Position numbers and translations under genes: made by a program. The notes beneath the pieces are model-generated. The model was given only the letters and a program-made list of their open reading frames with translations. It was not told the origin of the DNA and ran no database searches. Positions 45,505-54,649 of a stretch of DNA of 64,000 bases are shown here, one piece after another. Each line of letters opens with the position of its first letter. Position 1 is the stretch's first letter. This DNA is from Calothrix parasitica NIES-267 (lineage in GTDB: Bacteria > Cyanobacteriota > Cyanobacteriia > Cyanobacteriales > Nostocaceae): assembly GCF_002368095.1 (NCBI RefSeq), contig NZ_AP018227.1:6712123-6776122 (forward strand), in the 5' to 3' direction.

Positions 45505-46239
45505 GTGCATAATACTAATCCATTTCCAGGTAGAAAAATCCAATTGGTTTATTTAGCGGATAGCAATATTAAAATAATTTGGAAGCATCCAGAAGATAGT
45601 ACTTTAGAAAGAATTTCAAAAAGTATCTTTTTATTTTTTTACCTTATATTCTTGAATGCAATTTTAATATATATTTTAGGCATACCAACAAACATATTAA
45701 TTAGATGGTTTACTGCTAATCCTATTCAAAATTTAAATTTGTTTGGCTTTATTTATCAATGCTTTTCAATTATATTGATGATAGCTGTTTTTTGTTTCTT
45801 TCTATATATTTTATTTTATATTATTTCTTATCCAACCTTGAGTTTACTGATGCTTATACAAGGAACTGGATATTCATATATACTTCTTAATGATAAGAAA
45901 ATTATTTATCAAGAAGGACAAGACCCACTATTTTTGAATTCAAGAAATAAGTCCTTATTTGAAGATAAGCGTCAGCAATATGATGAATTTGAAACCCAGG
46001 AGATGTTTAAGTTTATCTCAAATTGGAAAACAATAATATTTGGCAAACCTACTATTACATTTCTAAAGCAAGAAATACAAGATATTAAAATTGAATCTGT
46101 TGAAAAACGCTTGAAATTATTTATCATCCTTAATAATCAAAACATTGCTATTGGTAAATATCTTTATAATTCTGAAAAACAGTGGTTGCATCAAATAATA
46201 AATCAATGGCTGCAAAACCATCATAAATACGAACATTAA
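45505..46239 (+). CDS. Hypothetical membrane protein
   Basis: A 244-residue protein I do not recognise. It has two long hydrophobic segments (about 35-60 and 78-115; IFLFFYLIFLNAILIYILG, ILMIAVFCFFLYILFYII) with a charged C-terminal cytoplasmic part (residues 120-244). The start is taken as GTG at 45505, the first possible start after an in-frame stop; a TTG at 45544 is an alternative, and no good ribosome site is seen. Very AT-rich codon use makes it look different from its neighbours and it may be acquired. Confidence 0.6.
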   Translation: MHNTNPFPGRKIQLVYLADSNIKIIWKHPEDSTLERISKSIFLFFYLIFLNAILIYILGIPTNILIRWFTANPIQNLNLFGFIYQCFSIILMIAVFCFFLYILFYIISYPTLSLLMLIQGTGYSYILLNDKKIIYQEGQDPLFLNSRNKSLFEDKRQQYDEFETQEMFKFISNWKTIIFGKPTITFLKQEIQDIKIESVEKRLKLFIILNNQNIAIGKYLYNSEKQWLHQIINQWLQNHHKYEH

Positions 46240-46320
46240 TTACAGATACAAAAAACTCCTTCCCAACATGTGGAAAAGAGCATTTAAAATTATCTTTATC
46301 TAACCCGTGGAGACGGTGAG

Positions 46321-46358
46321 ACTAGTTGGGGGTGTCGGTTTCCGTCCCCCAAACTAGC
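46321..46358. mobile_element. Constant-loop hairpin, intergenic copy
   Basis: ACTAGTTGGGGG and CCCCCAAACTAG form the stem around GTGTCGGTTTCCGT, the complement of the loop core found at 41668-41714 and 58012-58060. It lies in the gap between the membrane-protein gene and ccsA. A second small hairpin (CAGACTTCGAGTCTG) follows at about 46388-46402. Confidence 0.78.
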
Positions 46359-46423
46359 GAACCCGAAGGGGTTTTGTTAATGTAGCCCCAGACTTCGAGT
46401 CTGAGGGAATTAAATCAAATCAA

Positions 46424-47476
46424 TTAAAAAAACCACCCATAAGAATGCAAACCTTTACCCAAAAGATTTACACCTAAATAACAAACCCAAACCGCAACAA
46501 ATCCGGTAGCGGCCAGAATCGCGGGACGACGACCTTGCCAACCGCGAGTAATTCTTGCATGAAGATAAGCTGCAAATACCAACCAGCAAATCAAAGCCCA
46601 AGTTTCTTTCGGGTCCCAACTCCAATATGAACCCCATGCTTCATTAGCCCAAACCGCACCAGCAATAATCCCAATTGTCAAGAGCGGAAAACCCAACCCA
46701 ATAATACGGTAACTAATATTATCTAAGGTTTCTGCAAGACTTAATCGCTGAGGAGAAAGAGTTTCTCCTTCTGCAATATTTGATTGGGAAGTTTCTATCC
46801 GAGCCGCAACTGCTGTGGCCGTTTTACCATTACTACTACTTTGAACGGGAGAAAAACCGTTATTTTCAAAAGCAAATGCATTGGGTTCGGTAACTAATTC
46901 ACCAGCTTTTTGCAACCGATAACCATTAGTACGATAACCACCATTACCAACAGAACTGCCTTGAAGCTGAACCGGTTGACCTTTGGTAACTATCAAAAAT
47001 GCAACTGCGACTAAAGAACCGACCATCAAAGCTGAATAACTCAACATCATGACGCTAACATGCATCATCAACCAGTTTGATTTCAGCGCTGGTACTAATG
47101 GCTCGGAAACCTGCATTTGGTCGGGAAGCGTTAAAGCTGCAAAAGCGCTAATTCCCATTGCGACCGGAGCAGTTGCAACTCCTACCAACCGACTGCGACT
47201 GCTGTATTCGGCGATTAAATGAACGGTGGTGATTCCCCAAGCCAAGAAAAACAAAGATTCATATAAATTGCTGAGAGGGAAATATCCACCTTCCAACCAT
47301 CTTGCACCAAGTAAAGCTGCCATACACAAATTGGCGATCGCCATTCCAGCGGTTCCCAAACCAGCCAATATTGGTAAATTTGGGAAAGCTGCTCCCACCC
47401 AATAAATCAACATTGTCACGAACAGGACAAGGAAGGAAGTATTATCAAGCCAATTCTGGAGTACAACCAAATCCAT
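46424..47476 (-). CDS. ccsA: Cytochrome c biogenesis protein CcsA (WWD heme-handling)
   Basis: A 350-residue integral membrane protein of the system II cytochrome c maturation pathway, which presents heme to apocytochromes (cytochrome f, c6, c550) on the lumenal side. It contains the WWD-type tryptophan-rich signature [18 protein letters not shown] and C-terminal [15 protein letters not shown]. About eight membrane helices are seen. A polar insertion of about 70 residues (about 175-235) separates the halves. Naming varies: this protein is called CcsA in plastids and often CcsB in databases; I use CcsA for the WWD protein. Confidence 0.92.
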   Translation of the reverse strand: MDLVVLQNWLDNTSFLVLFVTMLIYWVGAAFPNLPILAGLGTAGMAIANLCMAALLGARWLEGGYFPLSNLYESLFFLAWGITTVHLIAEYSSRSRLVGVATAPVAMGISAFAALTLPDQMQVSEPLVPALKSNWLMMHVSVMMLSYSALMVGSLVAVAFLIVTKGQPVQLQGSSVGNGGYRTNGYRLQKAGELVTEPNAFAFENNGFSPVQSSSNGKTATAVAARIETSQSNIAEGETLSPQRLSLAETLDNISYRIIGLGFPLLTIGIIAGAVWANEAWGSYWSWDPKETWALICWLVFAAYLHARITRGWQGRRPAILAATGFVAVWVCYLGVNLLGKGLHSYGWFF

Positions 47477-47679
47477 AAAAGTGTTCTCCCCATTAAATTA
47501 CTATAATTTTTTATCTTACTGTCTTTTAAACTCCCACTTAGAAGAGGCAGCAATCCCTTAAGATTTCCACCTCTTCTAACATTTAACTACTAACACTCAA
47601 CCACATCAATTATTAGGGGTTTGTTTTTCTGTAATCGTGGTAAAGACGTAAAATTTTATTTATGTCTTTACAATAATAT

Positions 47680-49413
47680 TTATTCGCTTTTTGCTTCAGG
47701 TGGGGGAAGCTCTTTTGGTTTCTCACCTTTCTTTAAGTTCAATAAAATATCATAACGAGTAGTGCGACTATCTGTAACGGCACTTGTTACACCAATTGAA
47801 TTTAAAGCATTAAGAAAACTTTGCTGCTCGGGAAATAGAGCGGGTATCGACATACTTGTCGCAGCAGCTTCCATATCCAAGAAAAACTGAGTATTGGTCG
47901 GATTAAGTTCTGATGGAACTGCTTTCTGGAATGAACCAGCATTAGCTAAAATATCTTTTGGTTTGGGAATAATTTTATCGGTTATGGGAGTTCCTAAGCT
48001 TAAAAAAGCAATATTTTCATCCAACCAACCGTGAGTAGCAGTTAAAGTACCACTAGGACCAATCCATCTAGTTACAGGTATTTCACCAACTTTATCTTCT
48101 TTAACTTTAAATTGGTACTGATTTCTCATCGCGTCATCTAACTGCTTCAAAGATGTCTCAGCCTTACGTTTATCGCTAGCTTGCACCATAAATACTAAAG
48201 CAGCGCGAACGTCTTGGGGAAAATCTTTATTAGGAACCTGGGGAATTACGGATACCGCAAATTCACCTCCCATCCAACTGAGCAAATCCCGGTCGAAATC
48301 CAAACCCAAATAATCCTTAAATCCACTTCTCAACTTTTCTGGTTTAATCGGGGAAAGAGAATTTTTCTGAGAAGTTAAAACATAATCAGCCCATAATCTA
48401 CGCAGGTTCCCACCAGAAAACATCACTAAAGTTTCTGCTGGTAAACGAGTTGTCATAGTATTAGCTTTATTTTCCACCGCTAACACTCGTCTGCTGGTAG
48501 GTTTTAACCAAGAAATTCCTTTTAAACGCAGTCCTTGGGATTCCAAACTAACAGTTCCTGCCAAACCTTGATTATTCTTCAACTGTGCTAAAACTTGCGC
48601 TGGTAAACGACGTTTAGCAGAAGTTGCACTTGCGATTTGAGCCGCAGACGGAACATTAACGTAAAATTGAGCCAGGGGTTGATAAGTTGCTATTTTCGGT
48701 AAATACTTGGCAAAACCATTACTAGATGCCAAAGTTGCTTTATCCTTATAAGCTTTAATAGTCCTTTCTGTAGCTTTAGAATTATCTGCAATAACTAAAA
48801 AACGGTTTTCTATAATTGCTGTAGATAACTTTTCTCCAGACTGTGTTTTTCCTTCCTTAATCGTAATTCCTTCATACTCTCGGTCAACCCATTTTCCTTT
48901 TAAAGCTTTTGGTTGTGCGAAAGCAGTTTGAATTTTATTTTGGTTCTTGATTGGTAAAACCATCACCAGCGACTGGTCTACAGCGGCTAATTTTCCATCA
49001 GTAGCCACTGGTTTAGATGCAGTAACCGGGGTTTTAGGAGCTAAAATTGCAATAGTTACCTGCTCTCCCACCCAAGGACTTACATCTTTTTTAAAATCAA
49101 AACCTTCTTTGGCTAAAAAACGGTCGCGCAGTTGAATTAAATTTTTATCCAATGCAGCTTGACTTTTTTTAGTTCCCAGAGAACGCAATTTTTCCCATTG
49201 ACTAGAATCCGTACTCAAAGAAACCGTAAATAGGGCATCTTGGGGAATAATATTGGCACCTACAGGCATGTCTCTGGACAAAGGTTTCCCCTGAGTAAAA
49301 AGCCAATAAGCTGCGATTCCACTACCAATTAATAAACCCGCTCCAGAAAGCGTCAAAACTAAAGACGGTTTCTTCTTTGTCTTACCAGAAATAGACACGA
49401 CAGGCAGTGTCAT
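47680..49413 (-). CDS. DUF3352 domain protein, membrane-anchored
   Basis: A protein of about 577 residues with one N-terminal membrane helix (LVLTLSGAGLLIGSGIAAYW) and a large exported domain of the DUF3352 family (VGANIIPQDALFTVSLSTDS, FKKDVSPWVGEQVTIAILAP, LLSWMGGEFAVSVIPQVPN). This family is widespread in cyanobacteria; the role is unknown. The ATG at 49413 has GAGG 11 nt upstream. A TTG at 49422 would put GAGG too close. It ends with a Pro-rich, acidic tail. An upstream region of over 1 kb without genes may carry complex regulation. Confidence 0.8.
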   Translation of the reverse strand: MTLPVVSISGKTKKKPSLVLTLSGAGLLIGSGIAAYWLFTQGKPLSRDMPVGANIIPQDALFTVSLSTDSSQWEKLRSLGTKKSQAALDKNLIQLRDRFLAKEGFDFKKDVSPWVGEQVTIAILAPKTPVTASKPVATDGKLAAVDQSLVMVLPIKNQNKIQTAFAQPKALKGKWVDREYEGITIKEGKTQSGEKLSTAIIENRFLVIADNSKATERTIKAYKDKATLASSNGFAKYLPKIATYQPLAQFYVNVPSAAQIASATSAKRRLPAQVLAQLKNNQGLAGTVSLESQGLRLKGISWLKPTSRRVLAVENKANTMTTRLPAETLVMFSGGNLRRLWADYVLTSQKNSLSPIKPEKLRSGFKDYLGLDFDRDLLSWMGGEFAVSVIPQVPNKDFPQDVRAALVFMVQASDKRKAETSLKQLDDAMRNQYQFKVKEDKVGEIPVTRWIGPSGTLTATHGWLDENIAFLSLGTPITDKIIPKPKDILANAGSFQKAVPSELNPTNTQFFLDMEAAATSMSIPALFPEQQSFLNALNSIGVTSAVTDSRTTRYDILLNLKKGEKPKELPPPEAKSE

Positions 49414-50270
49414 TGAAACCAATACCTCATAAAACCGAACTTTTCAATTGCTTTATAGAAAACAGCTAACCAAAAATTATTTTTAATATCTAGGGTTGCT
49501 GATTACATGCTCGTAAATTAATCGACTTTACCTACTTACTATTAGTAGTTTGCAGGCTTTCTCTGTATTCAACTACATAAAATGTAGTTTAGATTACTAA
49601 TATTCTATTATTTCTCTTAACTGTGGTAATTCCATAAATAAATTTACCTCCGCAGCAAGTTTAACACTACTATTACAATCTATAACTATGTCCTGCTAGA
49701 ACATTCGCTTAGAAGATTATTTATCATATACGGCGAGCAGTTTGCAGGCTTTGCAATTAACATTAGATGATAGTCTATAGTTTACAATTATCGGAAAATA
49801 ATGTTTTTACTGTTTCGCACTCTTGTGCTTAATTGCGATTAATATTTACTTTTTTACCACAGAAAACCACGGAATTGGGGTATAGCATAAACTTCTATCA
49901 GTTTTTCCGGCTTTATCGACTGACTTCACAACTTACACAAGCTTCTATCAAACTTTATAGTTTCGGGAAACTTTAATATTTTCAATAATTTGTTTATCTT
50001 CAAATATTTTGATGAACGAACAGAGATGTTTTTTTAGTTATAAACTGATCGGCGAAAAAATATTCCTAAATTTGGAAGAAGGTTATAACTTTTTATCGCT
50101 TATATAGAATAATTGAATTAGGGGTAAGATCCCGTAAACGAACAAATAAAAATTATTCCCATACAAAAAAATATGCGGAAGCAATCAAATTGTAGTAATA
50201 ATTGTTGTGACTGTGGTTATAGACGTACATAACATACAAAAATTATTGCGAAAAGGCTTGAAAACCCTAC
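49414..50270. other. Long gene-free region upstream of the DUF3352 gene
   Basis: About 850 bases with no convincing coding sequence on either strand. The 14-mer AGTTTGCAGGCTTT occurs twice (about 49548 and 49738). The region may contain the DUF3352 promoter and leader or an undetected RNA, but nothing specific can be named. Confidence 0.45.
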
Positions 50271-50490
50271 TATATAGGGTTTGCTGAATAAAATTATAAG
50301 TCTTGTCAGATAAGACTTTCAGACCTTTTTATCTCTTTATTGTGCAAGCTTATGTGATGTACTAGCTCAAAACCCTTGGACTTTTTTCTAAATTTATTGC
50401 TTAAATTTAGAATTCAAGCCGCAAAACCTAATATTTTTAAGCTTTGTGGGTTCTATTTTAAATTTCTAGGCTTTTTCAGCAAGCCCTATA
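50271..50490. mobile_element. About 215-bp MITE with inverted ends
   Basis: Left end TATAGGGTTTGCTGAA (50273-50288) and right end TTCAGCAAGCCCTATA (50475-50490) are inverted repeats with one mismatch. The flanks read TATA on both sides, which could be a TA target duplication. No transposase frame lies inside. It sits between the chorismate lyase-like gene and the gene-free region. Confidence 0.75.
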
Positions 50491-50544
50491 TAAAGGTAAC
50501 AAGCTCTCTGAATTAGCTTAATACGATTCTCTACTCCCTATTCC

Positions 50545-51153
50545 CTAAAGTGTTGTACTTCCCAAATATTTAGTCAAATAAGGAGAAAATACCTCATAAA
50601 TCAAAGTTAAAGGCTGTCCGTGATGCCAAAATAAATAGTGTCGTCCCCAGAAAGGACCTTTTTGATTAAATCCTAATTCCAAAGCGGGAGAATCACCGCA
50701 ATAAATTCCTTGAACATCTCGATACAACTCAGTACGAAGACGGGCTAAACTTGCCCAAATCGTCAAAGAGCGATTCTGCAAATATTCATCAACATGAGAT
50801 GCTTCCCACCAAGAAGCAGCATAAGCTAATCTTTGACCGCTAGCAGTACGCAACCAAACTTGTCTTCGCAATCTCGGTCCCGGTACCACCTGCATCAAAT
50901 CGGGAGCATTATCGGAATCCATGCCAATCAATGACATATCGATAACGTCTACTTCGGTCGGTTCACCCGTCAATAATTTTAAATGTCGCGTCGGAGAACC
51001 ATCACCCAATAGCAATAACTGCCAACTCGGAGCTAGCCTATCATGAGGTAAACCTTGCTGAACGACCTCTTCTCCACCTTGCCAAATAGCGTTTAATCGA
51101 TGCCACGAGCAAGATAAAGTAAAATCTTCTTTCTCTGAAAAATTTGCAGTCAA
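50545..51153 (-). CDS. Chorismate lyase-like protein (DUF98)
   Basis: A 202-residue cyanobacterial protein of the chorismate lyase family, expected to release 4-hydroxybenzoate from chorismate for the plastoquinone head group. Typical segments are LAPSWQLLLLGDGSPTRHLK, RRQVWLRTASGQRLAYAASW and the C-terminal HGQPLTLIYEVFSPYL. It appears to begin with TTG at 51153: the frame is closed upstream and no ATG occurs before the conserved part. The enzymatic role is by family; it has not been read from active-site residues in detail. Confidence 0.82.
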   Translation of the reverse strand: MTANFSEKEDFTLSCSWHRLNAIWQGGEEVVQQGLPHDRLAPSWQLLLLGDGSPTRHLKLLTGEPTEVDVIDMSLIGMDSDNAPDLMQVVPGPRLRRQVWLRTASGQRLAYAASWWEASHVDEYLQNRSLTIWASLARLRTELYRDVQGIYCGDSPALELGFNQKGPFWGRHYLFWHHGQPLTLIYEVFSPYLTKYLGSTTL

Positions 51154-51281
51154 TGCTCTGGTCTTTACAATACTTTATCTAATTCTATCAAAGCACAAAA
51201 TATAAATTAACGAATAGCGAACAACGAATAACGAGTAACAAGTAAGGATTAAAGAGTAATGGTTGGGAAGCAATCGCAGCT

Positions 51282-51352
51282 TTAATTTACTCGCTACTTA
51301 CTACTTGCTACTTACTACTTGCTACTTGCTACTTGTTACTTTCTCCTTGCTA
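51282..51352. repeat. GCTACTT heptamer repeat
   Basis: About nine imperfect copies of GCTACTT/ACTACTT between the chorismate lyase-like gene and tRNA-Leu. It is the complement of the block at 1053-1134. Confidence 0.9.
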
Positions 51353-51383
51353 CTCACTATTCTCGAAATATTCCATGAAAAAA

Positions 51384-51465
51384 TGCGGATGGCGAGACTC
51401 GAACTCGCAAGGCCAAGGCCACACGCCCCTCAAGCGTGCGCGTATACCAATTCCGCCACATCCGC
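51384..51465 (-). tRNA. tRNA-Leu (anticodon GAG)
   Basis: On the minus strand an 82-nt class II tRNA folds well. The acceptor is GCGGATG / CATCCGC plus discriminator A, the D arm contains GGCGGAATTGGTA, the anticodon stem is CACGC/GCGTG around the loop TTGAGGG (anticodon GAG), a long variable arm follows, and the T arm is GCGAGTTCGAGTCTCGC. The CCA end is not encoded. It reads leucine CTC/CTT codons. Confidence 0.97.
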
Positions 51466-52231
51466 ATGATAGATTTTTTATTTATCTAGAAATGAAGTAT
51501 AGCATAACAAAAATAATATAGTAAGAAGTTGCTTCCCTATTGAGAAAATAATTGTCTTCGTTGAATGCAATTGCTCAATCAAGATAGCTGGTAAACAGAA
51601 ATTTAATGCAGCACCAGTCATATTAGGAACGGTTGTAACTCTGATAACTCAAATTAAATGCCTAGCGTCCAAAGGAGATGCGTATAATTATTAACCGGCT
51701 GAGTTATTTCTTAATACTGGTTACGTTAACTTAGGCCGCGCATATATTTAAAATGCCTTATGGGTGTTTCGTTATAGCCGAGGGTTCTGTCAACAAAGCG
51801 TATAAATCTATATTTTGTCAAATTTAGGAAATAAAGCGAAAGTATTTTTCCGCTTATTTGATAAGAGAGGGAAATCTCAATCTAAATACGACGATATAGA
51901 AATTACAAACGTCAACAACCCAGGTCTAAAGATACGCTTGCTTTTAGCCTAAGAATTTAGATAATAGTTGACCAGACTTTTGTTAGAGGCAAGTGTTAAA
52001 GAACTAGAACCGAAAGATTAAACAAGTTTATTGGGTTAAGCTATTGTCTTTTGGAAAGTACCGACCTCTAACTTTGTCGTTAGCGCAGCGTCTCCCTTCG
52101 GGAGAAAGCTAACATCACTTAATTGCGGGCTAACCACCCAACGGAAAAACCCACTGTGGTGAAAACCCACATGTGGCGTTTTTCCTCTCAGATTTAAAAA
52201 GACTGAGTTTCCAAGCTACCAAGATTTTCTT
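51466..52231. other. Leader region of accC
   Basis: No gene is supported in these 766 bases. An 18-codon open frame at about 51680 sits behind AAAGGAG but the spacing is zero, so it is not called. GC-rich palindromes (GCGCAGCGTCTCCCTTCGGG) occur near 52080. A long hairpin lies at 52143-52186 just before accC. Confidence 0.45.
52143..52186 (+). promoter_or_regulatory. Hairpin in the accC leader
   Basis: GGAAAAACCCACTGTGG and CCACATGTGGCGTTTTTCC pair imperfectly around a GAAAA-type loop and end 46 bp before the accC ATG, with T-residues in the right arm. It could be an attenuator or simply a terminator of upstream transcription. Confidence 0.5.
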
Positions 52232-53581
52232 ATGAATTTTGACAAAATATTAATTGCTAATAGAGGGGAAATAGCACTTCGGGTTCTCCGTGCTTGTGAG
52301 GAAATGGGAATTTCTACTGTTGCTGTACATTCAACTATTGACCGTGATGCTCTTCACGTACAGCTTGCTGATGAAGCGGTTTGTATTGGTGAGGCTGCAA
52401 GCAGTAAATCTTATTTAAATATTCCTAATATTATTGCAGCGGCTTTAACTCGCAATGCTACGGCTATTCACCCCGGTTATGGTTTTTTGGCCGAAAATGC
52501 TCGTTTCGCGGAAATTTGTGCCGACCACCATATTGCTTTTATTGGTGCATCTCCGGAAGCAATTCGCTCTATGGGTGATAAATCCACTGCTAAGGAAACG
52601 ATGCAGAAAGCTGGTGTCCCTACTGTTCCGGGTAGCGATGGTTTGCTGAATTCTGAAGAAGAAGGATTAAAAAACGCTGCGGAAATCGGCTATCCGGTAA
52701 TGATTAAAGCTACCGCTGGTGGTGGTGGTAGAGGTATGCGATTAGTTCGTTCCGAAGAAGAATTTACTAAGTCTTATCGAGCAGCACAAGGAGAAGCTGA
52801 AGCTGCATTTGGTAATGGAGGGGTTTATCTGGAAAAATTTATCGAGCGTCCCCGTCATATCGAGTTTCAGATTTTAGCTGACAGTCATGGTAATGTGATT
52901 CATCTAGGCGAACGCGATTGTTCAATTCAGCGACGCAATCAAAAACTTTTAGAAGAAGCCCCAAGTCCCGCACTTAGTGAAGAATTACGCCAAAAAATGG
53001 GAGAAGCTGCTGTTAGAGCAGCTAAGTATATCAATTACACTGGTGCGGGTACGGTGGAATTTTTGCTTGATAAGTCTGGTGATTTCTATTTTATGGAAAT
53101 GAATACCAGAATTCAGGTTGAGCATCCGGTTACGGAAATGATTACCGGAATTGATTTGGTTGCCGAACAAATCCGCGTAGCTATGGGAGAAAAACTCAGT
53201 GTTACTCAAGACAAAGTTGTTTTACGGGGCCATGCAATTGAATGTCGAATTAATGCTGAAGACCCCGACCATGATTTTCGCCCTTGTCCCGGAACAATTA
53301 GTGGCTATCTTCCCCCTGGTGGCCCAGGAGTACGGATTGATTCCCACATTTACACCGATTACCAAATACCTCCTTACTACGATTCTTTAATCGCGAAGTT
53401 AATTGTTTGGGGTCCCGACCGTCCCACCGCAATTAATCGAATGAAACGTGCTTTAAGGGAATGTGCTATTACCGGACTGACTACAACCGTTGGCTTTCAT
53501 CAAAAGGTGATGGATATTCCTCAATTTTTGGAAGGAAATGTCTATACCAATTTCATCCAGGAAATCAGCAATTCTCTTTAG
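52232..53581 (+). CDS. accC: Acetyl-CoA carboxylase biotin carboxylase subunit
   Basis: A 449-residue biotin carboxylase, the subunit that carboxylates biotin on AccB with ATP and bicarbonate as the first step of fatty-acid synthesis. Characteristic stretches are [20 protein letters not shown], the ATP-grasp glycine loop [48 protein letters not shown] and [14 protein letters not shown]. Length is normal. It stands alone and converges with yggT. Confidence 0.97.
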   Translation: MNFDKILIANRGEIALRVLRACEEMGISTVAVHSTIDRDALHVQLADEAVCIGEAASSKSYLNIPNIIAAALTRNATAIHPGYGFLAENARFAEICADHHIAFIGASPEAIRSMGDKSTAKETMQKAGVPTVPGSDGLLNSEEEGLKNAAEIGYPVMIKATAGGGGRGMRLVRSEEEFTKSYRAAQGEAEAAFGNGGVYLEKFIERPRHIEFQILADSHGNVIHLGERDCSIQRRNQKLLEEAPSPALSEELRQKMGEAAVRAAKYINYTGAGTVEFLLDKSGDFYFMEMNTRIQVEHPVTEMITGIDLVAEQIRVAMGEKLSVTQDKVVLRGHAIECRINAEDPDHDFRPCPGTISGYLPPGGPGVRIDSHIYTDYQIPPYYDSLIAKLIVWGPDRPTAINRMKRALRECAITGLTTTVGFHQKVMDIPQFLEGNVYTNFIQEISNSL

Positions 53582-53646
53582 AAAGATAGGTTTAAGTTGG
53601 TGTAATAAAATACAGCTTTTGGTGCTGACGCGCAACTACAAACAGA

Positions 53647-53940
53647 TTAGCTGTTACGAGCCAACATGGTCAGCAGTCCTTGCTGACCCAATAGGATTTC
53701 CCGTGCCAAACTGAATATTCCCACGCAAATAATTGGCGTAATATCTACACCACCGATAGGAGGTACTAATTTTCGCAGTACCACCAAAAATGGTTCGGTG
53801 GGTAAAGCGATGATATTAAAAGGGAAACGATTCAGTTCGGCTTGGGGATACCAAGTTAAAATAATTCGGAAAATAAACAAGAAGGTCATCAGTCCCAGTA
53901 AAAGGCTGAGAATCAAGTTGGTAATGTCAAGGGTACTCAT
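53647..53940 (-). CDS. YggT family membrane protein (Ycf19)
   Basis: A 97-residue protein with two membrane helices (ILSLLLGLMTFLFIFRIILT and IICVGIFSLAREILLG) and the conserved RIILTWYPQAELNRFPFN and TEPFLVVLRKLVPPIGGVD pattern between them. The family (YggT, Ycf19 in plastids) is linked to membrane organisation, cell or plastid division and photosystem assembly factors; the exact role here is open. Length is normal. Confidence 0.92.
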   Translation of the reverse strand: MSTLDITNLILSLLLGLMTFLFIFRIILTWYPQAELNRFPFNIIALPTEPFLVVLRKLVPPIGGVDITPIICVGIFSLAREILLGQQGLLTMLARNS

Positions 53941-54189
53941 GGTTAGAAGAAAACAGTTTATCTGAGAGAAAAGTTTAAGATTTGTAAAGTCTTTATACTA
54001 TTTTATCTGTAATTAACTTCCCATACAGCTTTATTCTGGTGCAAATAAATCCAGTTTTTACAATTATTTTAGATTTTTCCGGTTCCGTATTCATCAACAA
54101 ACTGGTTTCAGAGGTTCAGCATGTTGGAATTAATAAGCTTCTCCTATTCCTACTTACTACTCGCTATTCAAGATTAAGGCTTATTAAAT

Positions 54190-54218
54190 TTGATTTCGTG
54201 GTATTAAGATAATAGATA
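54190..54218 (+). promoter_or_regulatory. Candidate psbX promoter
   Basis: TTGATT and TAGATA with 17 bp between them lie 27 bp before the psbX ATG, with an A-rich leader containing AAGG. This is a plausible primary sigma-factor promoter giving a very short leader. Confidence 0.4.
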
Positions 54219-54244
54219 TATGATGTAAAAAAAAGGTTGTAACT

Positions 54245-54364
54245 ATGACTCCTTCTTTATCAAATTTTCTTTTGAGTTTGGCTGCGGGTAGCGCAATTGT
54301 TGTTATCCCCGCAACAGTCTTCTTAATTTTTATTAGCCAAAGAGATAAAATCCAACGCTTTTAG
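54245..54364 (+). CDS. psbX: Photosystem II protein PsbX
   Basis: A 39-residue single-helix photosystem II subunit, too short for usual gene finders. It reads MTPSLSNFLLSLAAGSAIVV then IPATVFLIFISQRDKIQRF and a stop at 54362-54364. The helix and the charged SQRDKIQRF tail match PsbX of cyanobacteria. PsbX sits near cytochrome b559 and affects the QB site. The gene is followed by a terminator and by ycf66, an arrangement seen in other cyanobacteria. Confidence 0.95.
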   Translation: MTPSLSNFLLSLAAGSAIVVIPATVFLIFISQRDKIQRF

Positions 54365-54520
54365 GATTTATTTACAGACGCAGGAGACTGCATTTCGTAA
54401 AGTAACAAACAATTTATCGTCAGCTAATTGTTAACTTGGCAGGGTTTTAACTAATTCTCATACAGAGGGCAAGTTATACTTGATTGAAACGCCCAGTCTT
54501 GTAAACTTTAAGCAAAAATG

Positions 54521-54574
54521 TAAAGACGCGGTATTGAATAACTCCAATTAGGAGTCAGACAATTCGCGTCTTTA
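54521..54574 (+). terminator. Double hairpin after psbX
   Basis: TAAAGACGCG and CGCGTCTTTA (10 bp) enclose a second small hairpin, ACTCC-AATTA-GGAGT. This cross-shaped structure ends in TTTAT and likely stops psbX transcription before ycf66. Confidence 0.65.
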
Positions 54575-54649
54575 TGCTTATGTTTGGAAGACCGTAGAGA
54601 TTTTAACTGTGAATCGTTAACATATATTTTGATATCGGGATAAAAAACA

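Noticed and set aside
51675-51737. Small 18-residue membrane peptide gene in the accC leader
   Set aside because: AAAGGAG touches the ATG with no spacing, and the peptide matches no known small photosystem or cytochrome subunit.
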